A DNA stretch of 64,000 nucleotides, from NCBI GenBank assembly GCA_023418705.1, contig JAEZYZ010000202.1, forward strand, positions 10,564 to 74,563, given 5' to 3'. Both the position numbers and the translations under genes were made by a program. The notes beneath the pieces are model-generated. The model did no database searches. It saw only the letters and a list, made by a program, of their open reading frames with translations, and was not told where the DNA came from. Below are positions 39,623-49,000 of the stretch, piece after piece. Each line of letters begins with the position of its first letter. The stretch's first letter is position 1. This DNA comes from Pseudomonadota bacterium. GTDB lineage: Bacteria; Myxococcota_A; Polyangia; Polyangiales; Polyangiaceae.

Positions 39623-41911
39623 ATGCGAACAGGCCGAAATATTCTCGTAATCAATTGTGACCTCCGGGAGACGCGCGTCGCTCTGATCGAAGACGGCGTC
39701 ATCGCGGAGCTGCAGCTCGAGCGCGCGTCGGCGCGCGGAACAGTGGGCAATGTCGTCCTCGGAAAGGTGACGCGCGTGCTTCCGGGCATGCAAGCCGCCT
39801 TCATCGACGTCGGCATGGACCGCGCTGCCTTCCTGCACGTCGAGGACTTGATCCGACCCGACGATTTCGAGCTCTACCTGACCGGTCGCGCGCGCGACAG
39901 CGACGAAGAGCCGTCGGGGCGCGGGGAGGGCGGCCGGCGCCACCTGGCTCGTCTCGGGCTGATGGACGACGACGATGTCGACTTGAACGGCAGCGACGAC
40001 GACGGCACCGACGACGACGGCACCGACGACGACGACGGCGAGGGGTCGCCTTCCGACACACTCGGAGCCGGCGCGGCCCCCGAAGCGGACGACGACCATG
40101 ACGGTGAATCGGACGACGACGGGGACGACGACGAGAGCGAGGGGTCGGACGATCACGACGATTCGGACGACCACGACGATTCGGACGACCCCGACGATTC
40201 GGACGACGACTCGGACGACGACAACGGCGAGGGGTCGGACGACCACGACGAGCCGGAAGTGGCCGAAGCCGAGAACGGGGTCCCGACCGAAGCGGTCAGC
40301 TCGCCGGACGGGCCGGCCGAGGTAGATGCGCTCGAGGAGCCCTGCGCCGAGCCGGAGTCCACACAGCCGGAGGCACCGCCCGTCAAAGGCGAAGCCGAGG
40401 GGCCGCGCGTGCGCCCTGCGGCCGACGACGCCCTGCAGACCGCCGCGGCGCAGGCCGAGAAGCTCGGTGCGGTCGCGGCCCAGTCGGAGACGCTCGAAAC
40501 GAGCCGTCTGGTCAGCAAAACCCCCCAGTCGCGCGAGGACGAGCGCGGCGGTCGAGGACGGCGGCGGCGGCGCGCGCGCCGCGGCAAGCCAGCGAGCAAC
40601 GGGAAAGAGGCGCCGAAACGAGCCGCTCCGGAGCCCGCGCGCGCCAAGGCAGCCGCAGGGCGGCGGCGCGGACGGCCGTCGAGCCCATCGCGCGTCTCGC
40701 GCTCCGTACCCATCACGGAAGTGGTCAAAGAAGGCGACGAGGTTGTCGTCCAGATCTCCAAAGAGCCGATCGGGACGAAGGGCGCGCGCGTCACCAGTCA
40801 TGTGTCGCTGCCGGGCCGCTACGTGGTGTACCTGCCGACCGTCGAGCACATCGGGATCTCCAAGCGGATCGGCTCTCCCAAGGAGCGCGCACGGCTGCGC
40901 AAGGTGATCGAGGCGCTGAAGCCGCCGACCGGCGGGCTCATCGTGCGCACGGTCGCCGAGGGGCTCACCAAAAAAGGCCTGAAGACCGACGTCGGCTACT
41001 TGATCAAGCTGTGGGCCGACGTGGCCCAAAAGAGGGCCAACGCCCGCTCCCCAGCCACGCTGTACGCCGAGCTCGATCTGGTCCTCAAGACCGCGCGCGA
41101 CCTGTTCACCGACGAGATCGAAAAGATCGTCATCGACGACAAGGAGCAGTACGCGCGGCTGGTTCGCTTCGTCGAGATGTTCATGCCCGAGCGGGTGAAG
41201 GACATCGAGCTATACACCGATGACGAGCCGATCTTCGACGCCTATGGCATCGAGGACGAGATCGCCCGGGCGCTCAGCCGCAAGGTCCCGCTCCCGAGCG
41301 GCGGTTACCTGATCATCGATCAAGCCGAAGCGCTGACGGCGATCGACGTCAATACGGGGCGCTTCGTCGGCAAGGGCAGCAAAGACCTGGAGGAGACCGC
41401 GTTCAAGACCAACCTCGAGGCGGTGGACGAGATCGCCTATCAGCTCAGGTTCCGCAACATCGGCGGCTTGGTGATCCTCGATCTCATCGACATGGACGTG
41501 CACGGCAATCGAGAGAAGGTCTGGCGCGCCCTCGAGCAGCGCCTGGCCAAAGACAAGGCCAAGACGACGATCAACCGGATCAGCGAGCTTGGCTTGATCG
41601 AAATGACCCGCAAGCGCACGCGGGAGAGCCTCAGCCGGACCATGCACGAGCCGTGCTTCTACTGCGACGGCACCGGCCAAATTCAGTCCCGGACCACCAT
41701 CGCCTACGAAATCTTGCGCCAGATCCGGCGTGAGCGGCACTCGTTGCCCGGCTACGTCGTGCAGGTGAACGCCCACCCCGCGGTGGTGGATCTGATGACC
41801 GGTGAGGAAAAAGCCGCCGTGACCGAAGCCGAGCGCCGCTACATGCGGCGCATCGAGTTCAGCGCCCGGCGCGAGTACCACATCGAACAGTTCGATTTGC
41901 AAGGTCGCTGA
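39623..41911 (+). CDS. rne: Ribonuclease E/G with acidic/basic insert splitting the S1 domain
   Basis: Rne/Rng endoribonuclease of 762 residues. The N-terminal S1 domain starts normally (GKVTRVLPGMQAAFIDVG to HVEDLI, about 77), is broken by an insert of about 285 residues, then resumes at PITEVVKEGD (about 363). The catalytic core is intact: Asp575 in AIDVNTG, Asp620 in ILDLIDMD, and the zinc-link Cys678/Cys681 in CFYCDGTG. The insert begins with an Asp/Ser/His-rich run (about 115-215), then Ala/Glu-rich sequence, then an Arg-rich stretch (about 308-360). This is in place of the usual C-terminal scaffold. Upstream 39344-39622 holds a TTGACA (39491) but no clear -10. Confidence 0.92.
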   Translation: MRTGRNILVINCDLRETRVALIEDGVIAELQLERASARGTVGNVVLGKVTRVLPGMQAAFIDVGMDRAAFLHVEDLIRPDDFELYLTGRARDSDEEPSGRGEGGRRHLARLGLMDDDDVDLNGSDDDGTDDDGTDDDDGEGSPSDTLGAGAAPEADDDHDGESDDDGDDDESEGSDDHDDSDDHDDSDDPDDSDDDSDDDNGEGSDDHDEPEVAEAENGVPTEAVSSPDGPAEVDALEEPCAEPESTQPEAPPVKGEAEGPRVRPAADDALQTAAAQAEKLGAVAAQSETLETSRLVSKTPQSREDERGGRGRRRRRARRGKPASNGKEAPKRAAPEPARAKAAAGRRRGRPSSPSRVSRSVPITEVVKEGDEVVVQISKEPIGTKGARVTSHVSLPGRYVVYLPTVEHIGISKRIGSPKERARLRKVIEALKPPTGGLIVRTVAEGLTKKGLKTDVGYLIKLWADVAQKRANARSPATLYAELDLVLKTARDLFTDEIEKIVIDDKEQYARLVRFVEMFMPERVKDIELYTDDEPIFDAYGIEDEIARALSRKVPLPSGGYLIIDQAEALTAIDVNTGRFVGKGSKDLEETAFKTNLEAVDEIAYQLRFRNIGGLVILDLIDMDVHGNREKVWRALEQRLAKDKAKTTINRISELGLIEMTRKRTRESLSRTMHEPCFYCDGTGQIQSRTTIAYEILRQIRRERHSLPGYVVQVNAHPAVVDLMTGEEKAAVTEAERRYMRRIEFSARREYHIEQFDLQGR
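40154..40207 (+). repeat. Three 18-bp tandem repeats in the RNase E insert
   Basis: Three near-identical 18-bp units, each encoding a His/Pro-Asp-Asp-Ser-Asp-Asp hexapeptide, inside the acidic part of the insert. Surrounding GACGAC-rich codons add further low-complexity repetition. The tract could change length by slippage. Confidence 0.85.
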
Positions 41912-41918
41912 GGGGACG

Positions 41919-42257
41919 ATGTCGGGCAAACGGCAGCACGCACGCGTCACCATCAACAAGGAGTTCGACTCGTTCGACCAGTTCATCCAAGAATACGTCA
42001 CCAACATTTCGGCCACCGGCGTCTTCATCAAGACGAAGGAGCCGCTGCCCATCGGCACCGAGGTGAACCTGCGGTTTACCGTCATCATGGACGACATCGA
42101 GACCATCGAGGGGCTCGGGACCGTGGTGCGCGTGCAGGACGATCCGAGCGGGATGGGCGTCGTCTTCAAGAAGCTCGACAACTACTCGAAGGAGCTCGTC
42201 CAGAAGCTCCTGACCTTCCACCCGAACGACGACGAGCCCGGCCCGGCCGGCGCCTGA
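41919..42257 (+). CDS. PilZ-domain protein
   Basis: 112-residue single-domain PilZ protein. The cyclic-di-GMP signature is present: RQHAR (RxxxR, residues 5-9) and NISATG (N/DxSxxG, about 29-34), so binding is plausible. It follows the RNase E/G gene by 7 nt on the same strand. Small PilZ proteins often adjust motility or surface behaviour in myxobacteria; pairing with an RNase suggests co-transcription but not necessarily a shared function. Confidence 0.88.
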   Translation: MSGKRQHARVTINKEFDSFDQFIQEYVTNISATGVFIKTKEPLPIGTEVNLRFTVIMDDIETIEGLGTVVRVQDDPSGMGVVFKKLDNYSKELVQKLLTFHPNDDEPGPAGA

Positions 42258-42408
42258 GCCCCGGGGGACACGGGGCGTGTCCGCCCCCCCCAGCCCGATC
42301 CTTGCCCCCGATCGCCACCTCCGGCGCGGCTCGACCACGCGGCCGCTCGAGGGGGCGGGTGGCCCGCGCTTGCGCGCGCCTGCCGAACGGCCTAGAACAC
42401 CGCCCGCC

Positions 42409-42522
42409 ATGTACCTGTTTACGCCTGGAAAGCCCCGCAAGACCGACCGCACGCGCTGCACGCGCAAGAACGCCAAGCTCAAGGCCAAGAATCGGCGACG
42501 GCGCGCGGGCCTGAAGAAGTAG
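42409..42522 (+). CDS. 37-residue highly basic protein
   Basis: 37 residues beginning MYLFTPGKPRK and dominated by Lys and Arg with two or three short basic clusters, ending GLKK. The ATG is followed by well-used codons, and sequence quality falls off upstream of it. It could be an RNA- or ribosome-binding peptide, as suggested by its size and charge, but I do not recognise a family. It stands 150 nt after the PilZ gene and converges on recX. Confidence 0.5.
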   Translation: MYLFTPGKPRKTDRTRCTRKNAKLKAKNRRRRAGLKK

Positions 42523-42562
42523 CCCGTCCGTCACCGGTGGCCGACGCCCTCTCAGGCAGGCC

Positions 42563-43126
42563 TCAAAATGAATCGTCGTCCGTCGGGCCCAGTGCTCTGA
42601 CGGCCGTCTCGTAGCTGAACCCGGCCCGAGCCAGCGCCGCGAGGTCTTTGCGGCGCTGCGTCGGGTCGGCCTGCTTTTGTCGATACGGTCCGAGGCGGCG
42701 GCGCCGAGCCAGCGCCTTGGCTGCCTCGAGCTCTGGATCGGGCGCGTCGCCGTCCAGCTCACCGAGGACCAGCTCGATGTCGTCGCTCGCGATGCCCTTG
42801 CTCCTCAGCTTGTGGCGGATGGCGAGCCGGGAGCAGCCACGGCGGCGGAGCCCTGCTGCCAGCGTCGCGGCGTAGCGCCGATCGTTCAGGATGCCCGAGC
42901 TCCTGTAGCGCTCGAGGATGCGCTCGATGCGTCCCCGGACGGCGTCGAGGTCGGCGACGCCGCGCTTGCGCGCTCGCCGGAGCAGCACCTGCCCGAGCGC
43001 CGCAGCCGAAGCGTCGAAGCGATCGAGGTAGGCCAGCGCTGCGGCTTGCAGCTCGGCGTCCGAGATCTCTCCCGTGGGTGGGGAGCGGTCGCCGCGACCG
43101 CCCGGGCGTGACGATCGCTCCGGCAT
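42563..43126 (-). CDS. recX: Regulatory protein RecX
   Basis: RecX of 187 residues, which modulates RecA filaments. All-helical tandem repeats are visible: AALAYLDRFDASAAAL and LRRRARKRGV, then LNDRRYAATLAAGLRRRGCSRLAIRHKLRSKGIA with D-x-I, and a C-terminal repeat. The N-terminal 20 residues are Arg/Gly/Pro-rich. No recA is adjacent in this window. The start at 43126 is preferred because a longer frame upstream overlaps the glycosylase on the same strand in another frame. Confidence 0.85.
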   Translation of the reverse strand: MPERSSRPGGRGDRSPPTGEISDAELQAAALAYLDRFDASAAALGQVLLRRARKRGVADLDAVRGRIERILERYRSSGILNDRRYAATLAAGLRRRGCSRLAIRHKLRSKGIASDDIELVLGELDGDAPDPELEAAKALARRRRLGPYRQKQADPTQRRKDLAALARAGFSYETAVRALGPTDDDSF

Positions 43127-43224
43127 CCCCTGCCCTCTGCCACGAAACTGCAGGCCGGAGAAGCCCGGGCGCGCGCCGGCAGCTGTCCTCGCCGCCCCGG
43201 GCGAGACGCGCGGCTTGCCGGGGG

Positions 43225-44166
43225 TCACTCGGCGGTCGCGGCGTTCAAGAGGGTGTCCTTGGACGCGGCCTCCGGGCCCTCGCCGTGCCAGCGAGCGGTC
43301 AAGTCGAGCCAGAGCACCAGCCCGCGGTAGTCGCCATAGCGGCGGTAGCGGCGACCCAGCGCCTGCTCGTCGTGCTTGCTGCGAGGGAAGCGCTGCGCGA
43401 GCCGGGCGCGGCACCACGAGTCCAGCGCGAACTCCGAGTACCGCCCGAGCAGGCGGAGCGCCTGACCCGCGGCGTAGGGGCCGAAGCCCGGCAGCGCGAG
43501 CAGGCGATCGCGCACGACCTCGGTGGAGGCGTCGGGCGCCTCGAAGAAGGCGTCCGTGTAGCGTCCCTCGGCGAACCCGACAGCGATCGCGTGCAGCGCC
43601 GTGGCGCGGTAGCCCGCACGCACGGTCTGCCGAAAAAACTCCGGATCCTGGGCGGCGCAGACCTGGGCGGCGGGGAAGGCCGGCTTGCCGCCAGGACCCG
43701 CCGTGCCAAGGCTCTCGGTCAAACGCCGCACCATGCCCCGGGTGGCGGCCCACGAGCAGTTGGTGGTCAAGAGGAGCTTCGCCAAATCCTCGAAGACCGT
43801 CGGCGAGCGCAGCAGGCGCCCGGCGCCGCGCCGAGCCACCCAGGCACGCTCGGGATCGGCCCGGCACAGGCGCCAGAGCGGCGACAGGTCGTCCTGCAAC
43901 CGCAGCATGCGGCTCAGGGCGCCGCGCACTCGAGCCAGCTCGGCGCGCGACAGGGCCCGCTCGCAGCTGACCGTCGCTCGCAGCGCGTCCCGGTCCTGCG
44001 CCACCTCGACGTCACAGGCCAGATCCCCGATCGGGATCACCGTCGTGAAGCGGCCGGTCGCTTCGGTCCAGCCGTTGGGGCAGAGATCGATGAAGCCGTG
44101 CCCGAAGAGCGCGAGCCGGAGCTCGAACGGCGGCGGGACGCGCAGGGTGAGCCGCGCTCGGTTCAA
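43225..44166 (-). CDS. AlkA-like HhH-GPD DNA glycosylase
   Basis: 313-residue DNA glycosylase. The helix-hairpin-helix is [16 protein letters not shown] and the catalytic Asp lies in FALDSW, as in AlkA, Ogg and related 3-methyladenine/8-oxoguanine glycosylases. An N-terminal domain of about 110 residues matches the AlkA-type beta fold. The substrate cannot be fixed. The TTG start overlaps the mglA stop (TTGA at 44163-44166), so it seems translated together with mglA, which is unexpected for a repair enzyme. Confidence 0.85.
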   Translation of the reverse strand: MNRARLTLRVPPPFELRLALFGHGFIDLCPNGWTEATGRFTTVIPIGDLACDVEVAQDRDALRATVSCERALSRAELARVRGALSRMLRLQDDLSPLWRLCRADPERAWVARRGAGRLLRSPTVFEDLAKLLLTTNCSWAATRGMVRRLTESLGTAGPGGKPAFPAAQVCAAQDPEFFRQTVRAGYRATALHAIAVGFAEGRYTDAFFEAPDASTEVVRDRLLALPGFGPYAAGQALRLLGRYSEFALDSWCRARLAQRFPRSKHDEQALGRRYRRYGDYRGLVLWLDLTARWHGEGPEAASKDTLLNAATAE

Positions 44167-44750
44167 GCGCCGCGCTTGAGCTCGGTGAGGACGAGCTTGC
44201 TCACGGCCTTGAGCGTCTCGAACACGCCCATCCCGCTGCGTGCGTTGGCCTCGAAGTCAGGAACGTTCATCGGGTTGATGAGCGCTCGCAGCTCCTCGAC
44301 CGGCACCACGTTGGGCAGGTCGCGCTTGTTGTACTGGATCACGTACGGGATCTTCTCGAGCGAGTAGCCCTGCTCCGCCAGGTTCGTCCGGAGGTTCTCG
44401 ACGCTCTCCTGGTTGGCCTCGAGCCGCTCGATCTGCGAGTCGGCCACGAAGATCACCCCGTCGACCCCCTTGAGGATCAACTTGCGGCTCGCGTCGTAGA
44501 AGACCTGACCCGGCACGGTGTACAGATGAAACCGGGTCTTGAAGCCGCGGATTTCACCGAGCGACAACGGCAAGAAGTCGAAGAACAGCGTGCGCTCGGT
44601 CTCCGTCGCCAGGCTGATCATCTTGCCCTTCGCGTCGGGGTTCGTGCGCTCGTAGATGTACTGCAAGTTGGTGGTCTTGCCGCAGAGACCTGGCCCGTAG
44701 TAGACGATCTTGCAGTTGATCTCCCGGGCCATGTAGTTGATGAAGCTCAT
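44163..44750 (-). CDS. mglA: Polarity GTPase MglA
   Basis: Small Ras-like GTPase of 195 residues, the master switch of cell polarity and gliding/twitching motility in myxobacteria. The P-loop is GPGLCGKTT (19-27), the switch region has [17 protein letters not shown] with Thr78, and the base motif is NKRD (141-144). The length equals the myxobacterial MglA family. The partner MglB lies directly upstream with 11 nt between them. An AlkA-like gene overlaps the stop. Confidence 0.97.
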   Translation of the reverse strand: MSFINYMAREINCKIVYYGPGLCGKTTNLQYIYERTNPDAKGKMISLATETERTLFFDFLPLSLGEIRGFKTRFHLYTVPGQVFYDASRKLILKGVDGVIFVADSQIERLEANQESVENLRTNLAEQGYSLEKIPYVIQYNKRDLPNVVPVEELRALINPMNVPDFEANARSGMGVFETLKAVSKLVLTELKRGA

Positions 44751-44761
44751 GCCCCGGCGCC

Positions 44762-45244
44762 TCAGTCGTTGAACAAGTTGTCGATGTCCTCATCGGTGAT
44801 CTCCGCGAACGGAGAGTCGCCGCCAGGTTCCTGGACTTTGCTGAGCAAAGCCTCGAAAATGCGGTTCAGCTCGTCGCTTGCCTTGCGCACGCGCAGCCGA
44901 ACCAATCCCAAACTCGATTTGGAATCGAAGATCACCACCAGGATAACACGATTTCCGACGAGCTGTATGTGGATGTTCGCCTTCTCGCCTTCGTGAAACT
45001 GAGTCGTGAACTCGTTTTCTCGAAGGAGCTTGGCGATGCCGCCGGTGGCGGCGATGTTGCCTGCCGTGAGCGACGCGAGCGACGTCGTGTCGAGGTTGTC
45101 GACGTCGCCGCTGGCGGCGATGAGCTGTCCGTTCTTGTCGACGATGAAGACGACCTTGGCGTTCGCTTCCCGCACCAGGCGGTCCACGACCGTCTGGATC
45201 TGGTTGAACTCCTCCTCGTACATCACCATCTGAGGGTTTACCAT
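44762..45244 (-). CDS. mglB: MglB, Roadblock/LC7 GAP for MglA
   Basis: Roadblock/LC7 protein of 160 residues that stimulates MglA GTP hydrolysis and excludes it from one cell pole. Characteristic runs are [50 protein letters not shown] and the C-terminal [14 protein letters not shown]. The ATG at 45244 begins a few residues before the conserved MYEEEF; a start at the internal Met is possible. A 780-bp region without genes lies upstream. Confidence 0.96.
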   Translation of the reverse strand: MVNPQMVMYEEEFNQIQTVVDRLVREANAKVVFIVDKNGQLIAASGDVDNLDTTSLASLTAGNIAATGGIAKLLRENEFTTQFHEGEKANIHIQLVGNRVILVVIFDSKSSLGLVRLRVRKASDELNRIFEALLSKVQEPGGDSPFAEITDEDIDNLFND

Positions 45245-45651
45245 CCGAGCCTCCGCAAGCCTGACGGCGCGAGCGTGTACACCCCGCGTGCCGCGGGCAT
45301 CAGCCGGCGAACGTCGCCGGGTCGAATCATCGATGCTAACCGTTTGCCGTCCATTCCGAGCGTCTTTCTTTGCCACGAATCGCCGGGCACCGGCCGCTCG
45401 GCTGCTCTCGCAGTGGGCAGCCGAGCGCGGCAGCGCGCGGCGGTAGGAAAGCGGAGCCGAGCTGCGTACAGCGGCGACCCGCAAGGGCCCGTCGAACGCC
45501 AACGAGCGCGCCCCGAGAGGCGGGGCGCCGATGCTCCCGAATTTGCCAGCGACGGAGCTCCGTCCCGAGCGCGCGGCCGTCGGCCTTCACCGCGCCGCTC
45601 GCGGGCGGCTCCTGGACGAGCAAGCCGAAAAGACGCTGCCTTCAGACCGAT

Positions 45652-45668
45652 CGGCGTTCCGAACGCCG
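45652..45668. promoter_or_regulatory. Palindrome CGGCGTTC-C-GAACGCCG
   Basis: Perfect 8-bp arms around a single C (45652-45659 and 45661-45668). It lies about 25 bp before the direct repeats and 360 bp before the downstream ATG. It resembles a dimeric operator; no T-tract follows, so it does not look like a terminator. Confidence 0.4.
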
Positions 45669-45692
45669 CCCTGAGAGCTGTGGGCTGCCGAC

Positions 45693-45721
45693 GCATTCTC
45701 GAAGCATTCTCCTTGTATATG
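45693..45721 (+). promoter_or_regulatory. Tandem GCATTCTC repeats and TATATG box
   Basis: GCATTCTC at 45693-45700 and again at 45704-45711, exactly 11 bp apart, followed by TATATG at 45716-45721. Such spacing is typical of OmpR/PhoB-type tandem sites overlapping the -35 region. It would drive transcription rightwards with a long leader, or be read from the other strand towards mglB. Confidence 0.35.
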
Positions 45722-46025
45722 ACCGGAAGGTGGCCAGCAAGCGCGCGATCGGGGCAAGCGGGAGGAGCGCCGAGAAATCCCCCGCCTGGGGGGCGGTCGG
45801 GGAGCGGCGGCCGGCGTCGATCTGCGGGCGGCGCGGGGCCGCTTTTTCGGCGAGGAGCTCGAACGATCAACGTTTGCCGGAGCTTCTCAACGGCGCTAGA
45901 GGTGGCACACGTCATCCGGATTGGGATCCGTCGCCCGAGTGCCAGGTGCGCGAGCTCGAAGAAGACCTCCTCGCCAGTCGGACCCTACCCGTCCCGAATT
46001 TTGCCACAAGGGGTGCAGGCGCTCG

Positions 46026-49000
46026 ATGTTTCGCACGGTCGTGAGGTTTTTCTCCGCGGCATTCAGACCCCTCGGCGCATCGATGCTGCTCGTTTGCGCA
46101 CTGCTCGCCAGCAGCGATGCACACGCCCTGGAGACGGTCTTTCATCCGGCGCTGACGGAAGCGCGCGCTGAGCTCGCGGTCGCTCGAGGCCCTGCCACCT
46201 ACACGGCGCTGCGCCGCATCTGGGGCACGTGGGATCGCGCTCATCCCTCCCACGTCGAAGAGGCCCTGCTGGCGGCCGAGCGCGATCCAAGGCTCGCTCC
46301 GCCAGCGCGGGTCTACGCCGGACTGCTGGCGGCGTATGCGCGCAGCCGCCGCGGCGATCTTGCTGCCGCTCGGTCCAAGGTTCGAGCGCTCGGCTACGTC
46401 GACCGCTGGCTGCTGGTCGGACCCTTCGACAACGAGGGCAAGGCTGGCTACGACGCGGAGGTCGGGCCGGAGCTCGAGCTCGACCAGCCGCTGGTTCCCG
46501 GCCGCGCCTACTCGGGCAAAGAGGGGCCCATCCGCTGGCGAAGCGTTCCGCCACGGTTTCCCTACGGCTGGCTCGACAGCTCGGCGCTCGTCCGACCGGA
46601 GCAGCACGTGTGCGTCTTCGCCAAGACCCTGGTGCACGCGGCCGAGGGCTCCCCCGCCCCCCGGACGATCAGCGCCTGGCTCGGCGTTTCGGGCGCCTTC
46701 AAGCTGTTTTGGAACGGCGAGCTCGCGCTGGAGGACGACGCCTACCGCGGGCACGACGCCGATCGCTTCGCCGCCCAGCTGCGTCTGGAGCCCGGCTGGA
46801 ACGATCTCACGCTGAAGGCGTGTGGGACGGAGTCGGCGCCGGTCTGGTCGCTGCGCTTCGGCGACGCGCGTGGGGGGGTCGAAGATCGGCTCGAGCTCAG
46901 CGACGCGGCGACCGCCGCCGCCGAGGCCGCGACCCGCCTCGCCGCTCGCAAGCCCTCCCAGCGTCGAGCGCCCGCCGCGCGCCTGCAAGGCCCCATTCAA
47001 GCCTTCGAGCGCTCGACCGCAACGGCGAAGCCGCGGCCAGAAGATCTCCAGGCGTATGCGGAGTACCTGGACATCACCGGCGGCGATGACACCTCGACCC
47101 ACAAGGCCCGCGACCTGGCGCGGCGCGCCGCCGAGGCGGCGCCCACGCTCGAGCGCCTGCTGCTCGCCGGGCGGCTCGCCGAGGACCGCAACCGCTGGGC
47201 GGAGTGGCTCGAGCAGGCCAGCGCTCTTGCGGCCAAACGGCGGCTGACCTCGGTCGAGCTCTTGGCGTCGCAGGCCGCCCACGCTCGCGGGGGCCCCGAT
47301 CCGCGGCGAGCCATCCCCTACTACGACCGCATCCTCGCCCTGGACCCCGACCATCTCGGCGCCCTGCGCGGACGGGTCGAGCTGTACAACGAGGCCGGCC
47401 TTCAGCAGACGGCGCTCGTCACGCTCGAGCGGGCCGTCGAGCGCAATCCGTACTCGGTCTATCTGCTCAACATGTTCGCCTCGCAGCTCCGGGCCCTCGG
47501 GCGCACCACCGAAGCGGCCGAGGTCGAGCGGCGCTACACCGCCTACCGCTTCGACGACCGAAGCTATTTGGACGGCATGATCGACCTGGCCGTGCGGCGC
47601 CGTGATCTGCGCGACGCGGAGCGCTGGATCGAGCGGCTGCTCACGGTCGATCCAGACAGCCTGTGGTCCTATGGCGTGGCCGCCCGGGCGTACCGCGCGC
47701 TCGGCCAGCCCGAGCGGGCAGTGGCCACCTACGAACGGGGCCTGGAGCTCGCCCCGGACGACGTGGCCACGCTGCGGCTCCTGGCCGATCTCAAGGGCGA
47801 GCTCGGGCAGCGCGAGCAACAGCTGGCGCTCTTGCAGCAGGTGCTGAAGATCCGCCCGCAAGAGCGGGACGTGCGCGACTACGTGGAGCACATGGAAAAA
47901 CCGCGCCCGCGCCCGGACGAAGCCCACGCTTGGGCGCCGGAGAAGTTCCTGCCGCTCCGACACGCCAAAGCGGCGGGGCAGAACCGCCGCACGCTGTGCG
48001 AGCTGCAGGTCACGACCGTGTTCGAGAACGGCCTCTCGAGCCAGTTCCGACAGGTCGTGTTCCAGCCGCTGACCGCCGCCGCGGCCGCGATGGCGCGCCA
48101 GTATGCCTTCCAATACCAGGCGGATCGCCAGTCGGTGCAGCTCCGGGGCGCGCGGGTCTTCCGCGCCGACGGCCGCGTCGACGAAGCCATCGAGTATGGC
48201 GAGGCGGCGGCCGACGATCCGTCGATCGCGATGTACACGTCGGCGCGAAACTTCTACGTTCAGCTGCCGCGCCTCGAGCCGGGGGACGTGGTGGAGCTGC
48301 GCTATCGCATCGACGACACGACGCCGCGCAACGAGTTCGCCGACTACTTCGGAGAGGTGGTGTACCTGCAGTCGAGCGAGCCGGTGGCCAACGCCGAGTA
48401 CGTGCTGATCACGCCGAAGTCTCGCAAGTTTCACATCGACACCAACGTCGCAGGGCTCGAGCGGAGCGTCTCCGAGCGCGGGCATCAGCGCGTGTACCGC
48501 TTCTTCGCCGAGAAGGTCGCGCCCGTGCTGCCCGAGCCGTCGATGCCCCCTTGGCCCGAGGTGCTCGGCTTCGTCCACGTGTCTACCTATGGCTCGTGGC
48601 AAGACATGGCGCGGTGGTACTGGGGGCTGGTCAAAGATCAGCTGGATTTGGACGACGAGACGCGCAAGCTCGCCCGTGAAATCACCAAGGGAGCCAAGAC
48701 CGATCTCGACAAAGTCCGCGCCGTCTATGGCTGGGTGGTGAACAACACGCGCTATGTCGCCCTCGAGCTCGGCATCTACGGCTACAAGCCGCGGCGCTGC
48801 GTGCAGACCGTCGCCCGTGGCTGGGGCGACTGCAAGGACAAGGCGACCGTGATCGTGACGCTGCTCGAGGAGCTCGGCATCGACGCCAACCTGGTGATCG
48901 TAAGGACGCAGCACCGCGGGGATTTCCGCTCCAAGGTGGCGAGCCTCGCCCCGTTCGACCACGCGATCGCCTACGTCCCGTCGCTCGACCTCTACCTGGA

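Larger units (their letters stand above)
45245..46025. other. 780-bp gene-free region between mglB and the DUF3857 operon
   Basis: No credible protein: open frames here are Arg/Ala/Pro-rich with no conserved features. The region carries a near-perfect palindrome (45652-45668) and two 8-bp direct repeats one helical turn apart (45693-45711) just before TATATG. It is the longest non-coding stretch of the window. It should hold the divergent promoters for mglBA and for the operon at 46026, and could hide a small RNA. Confidence 0.6.

Noticed and set aside
45238..45915. Open frames inside the 780-bp region upstream of mglB
   Set aside because: Low-complexity Arg/Pro/Ala composition, no ribosome site, no recognisable domain; both strands carry equally poor alternatives.
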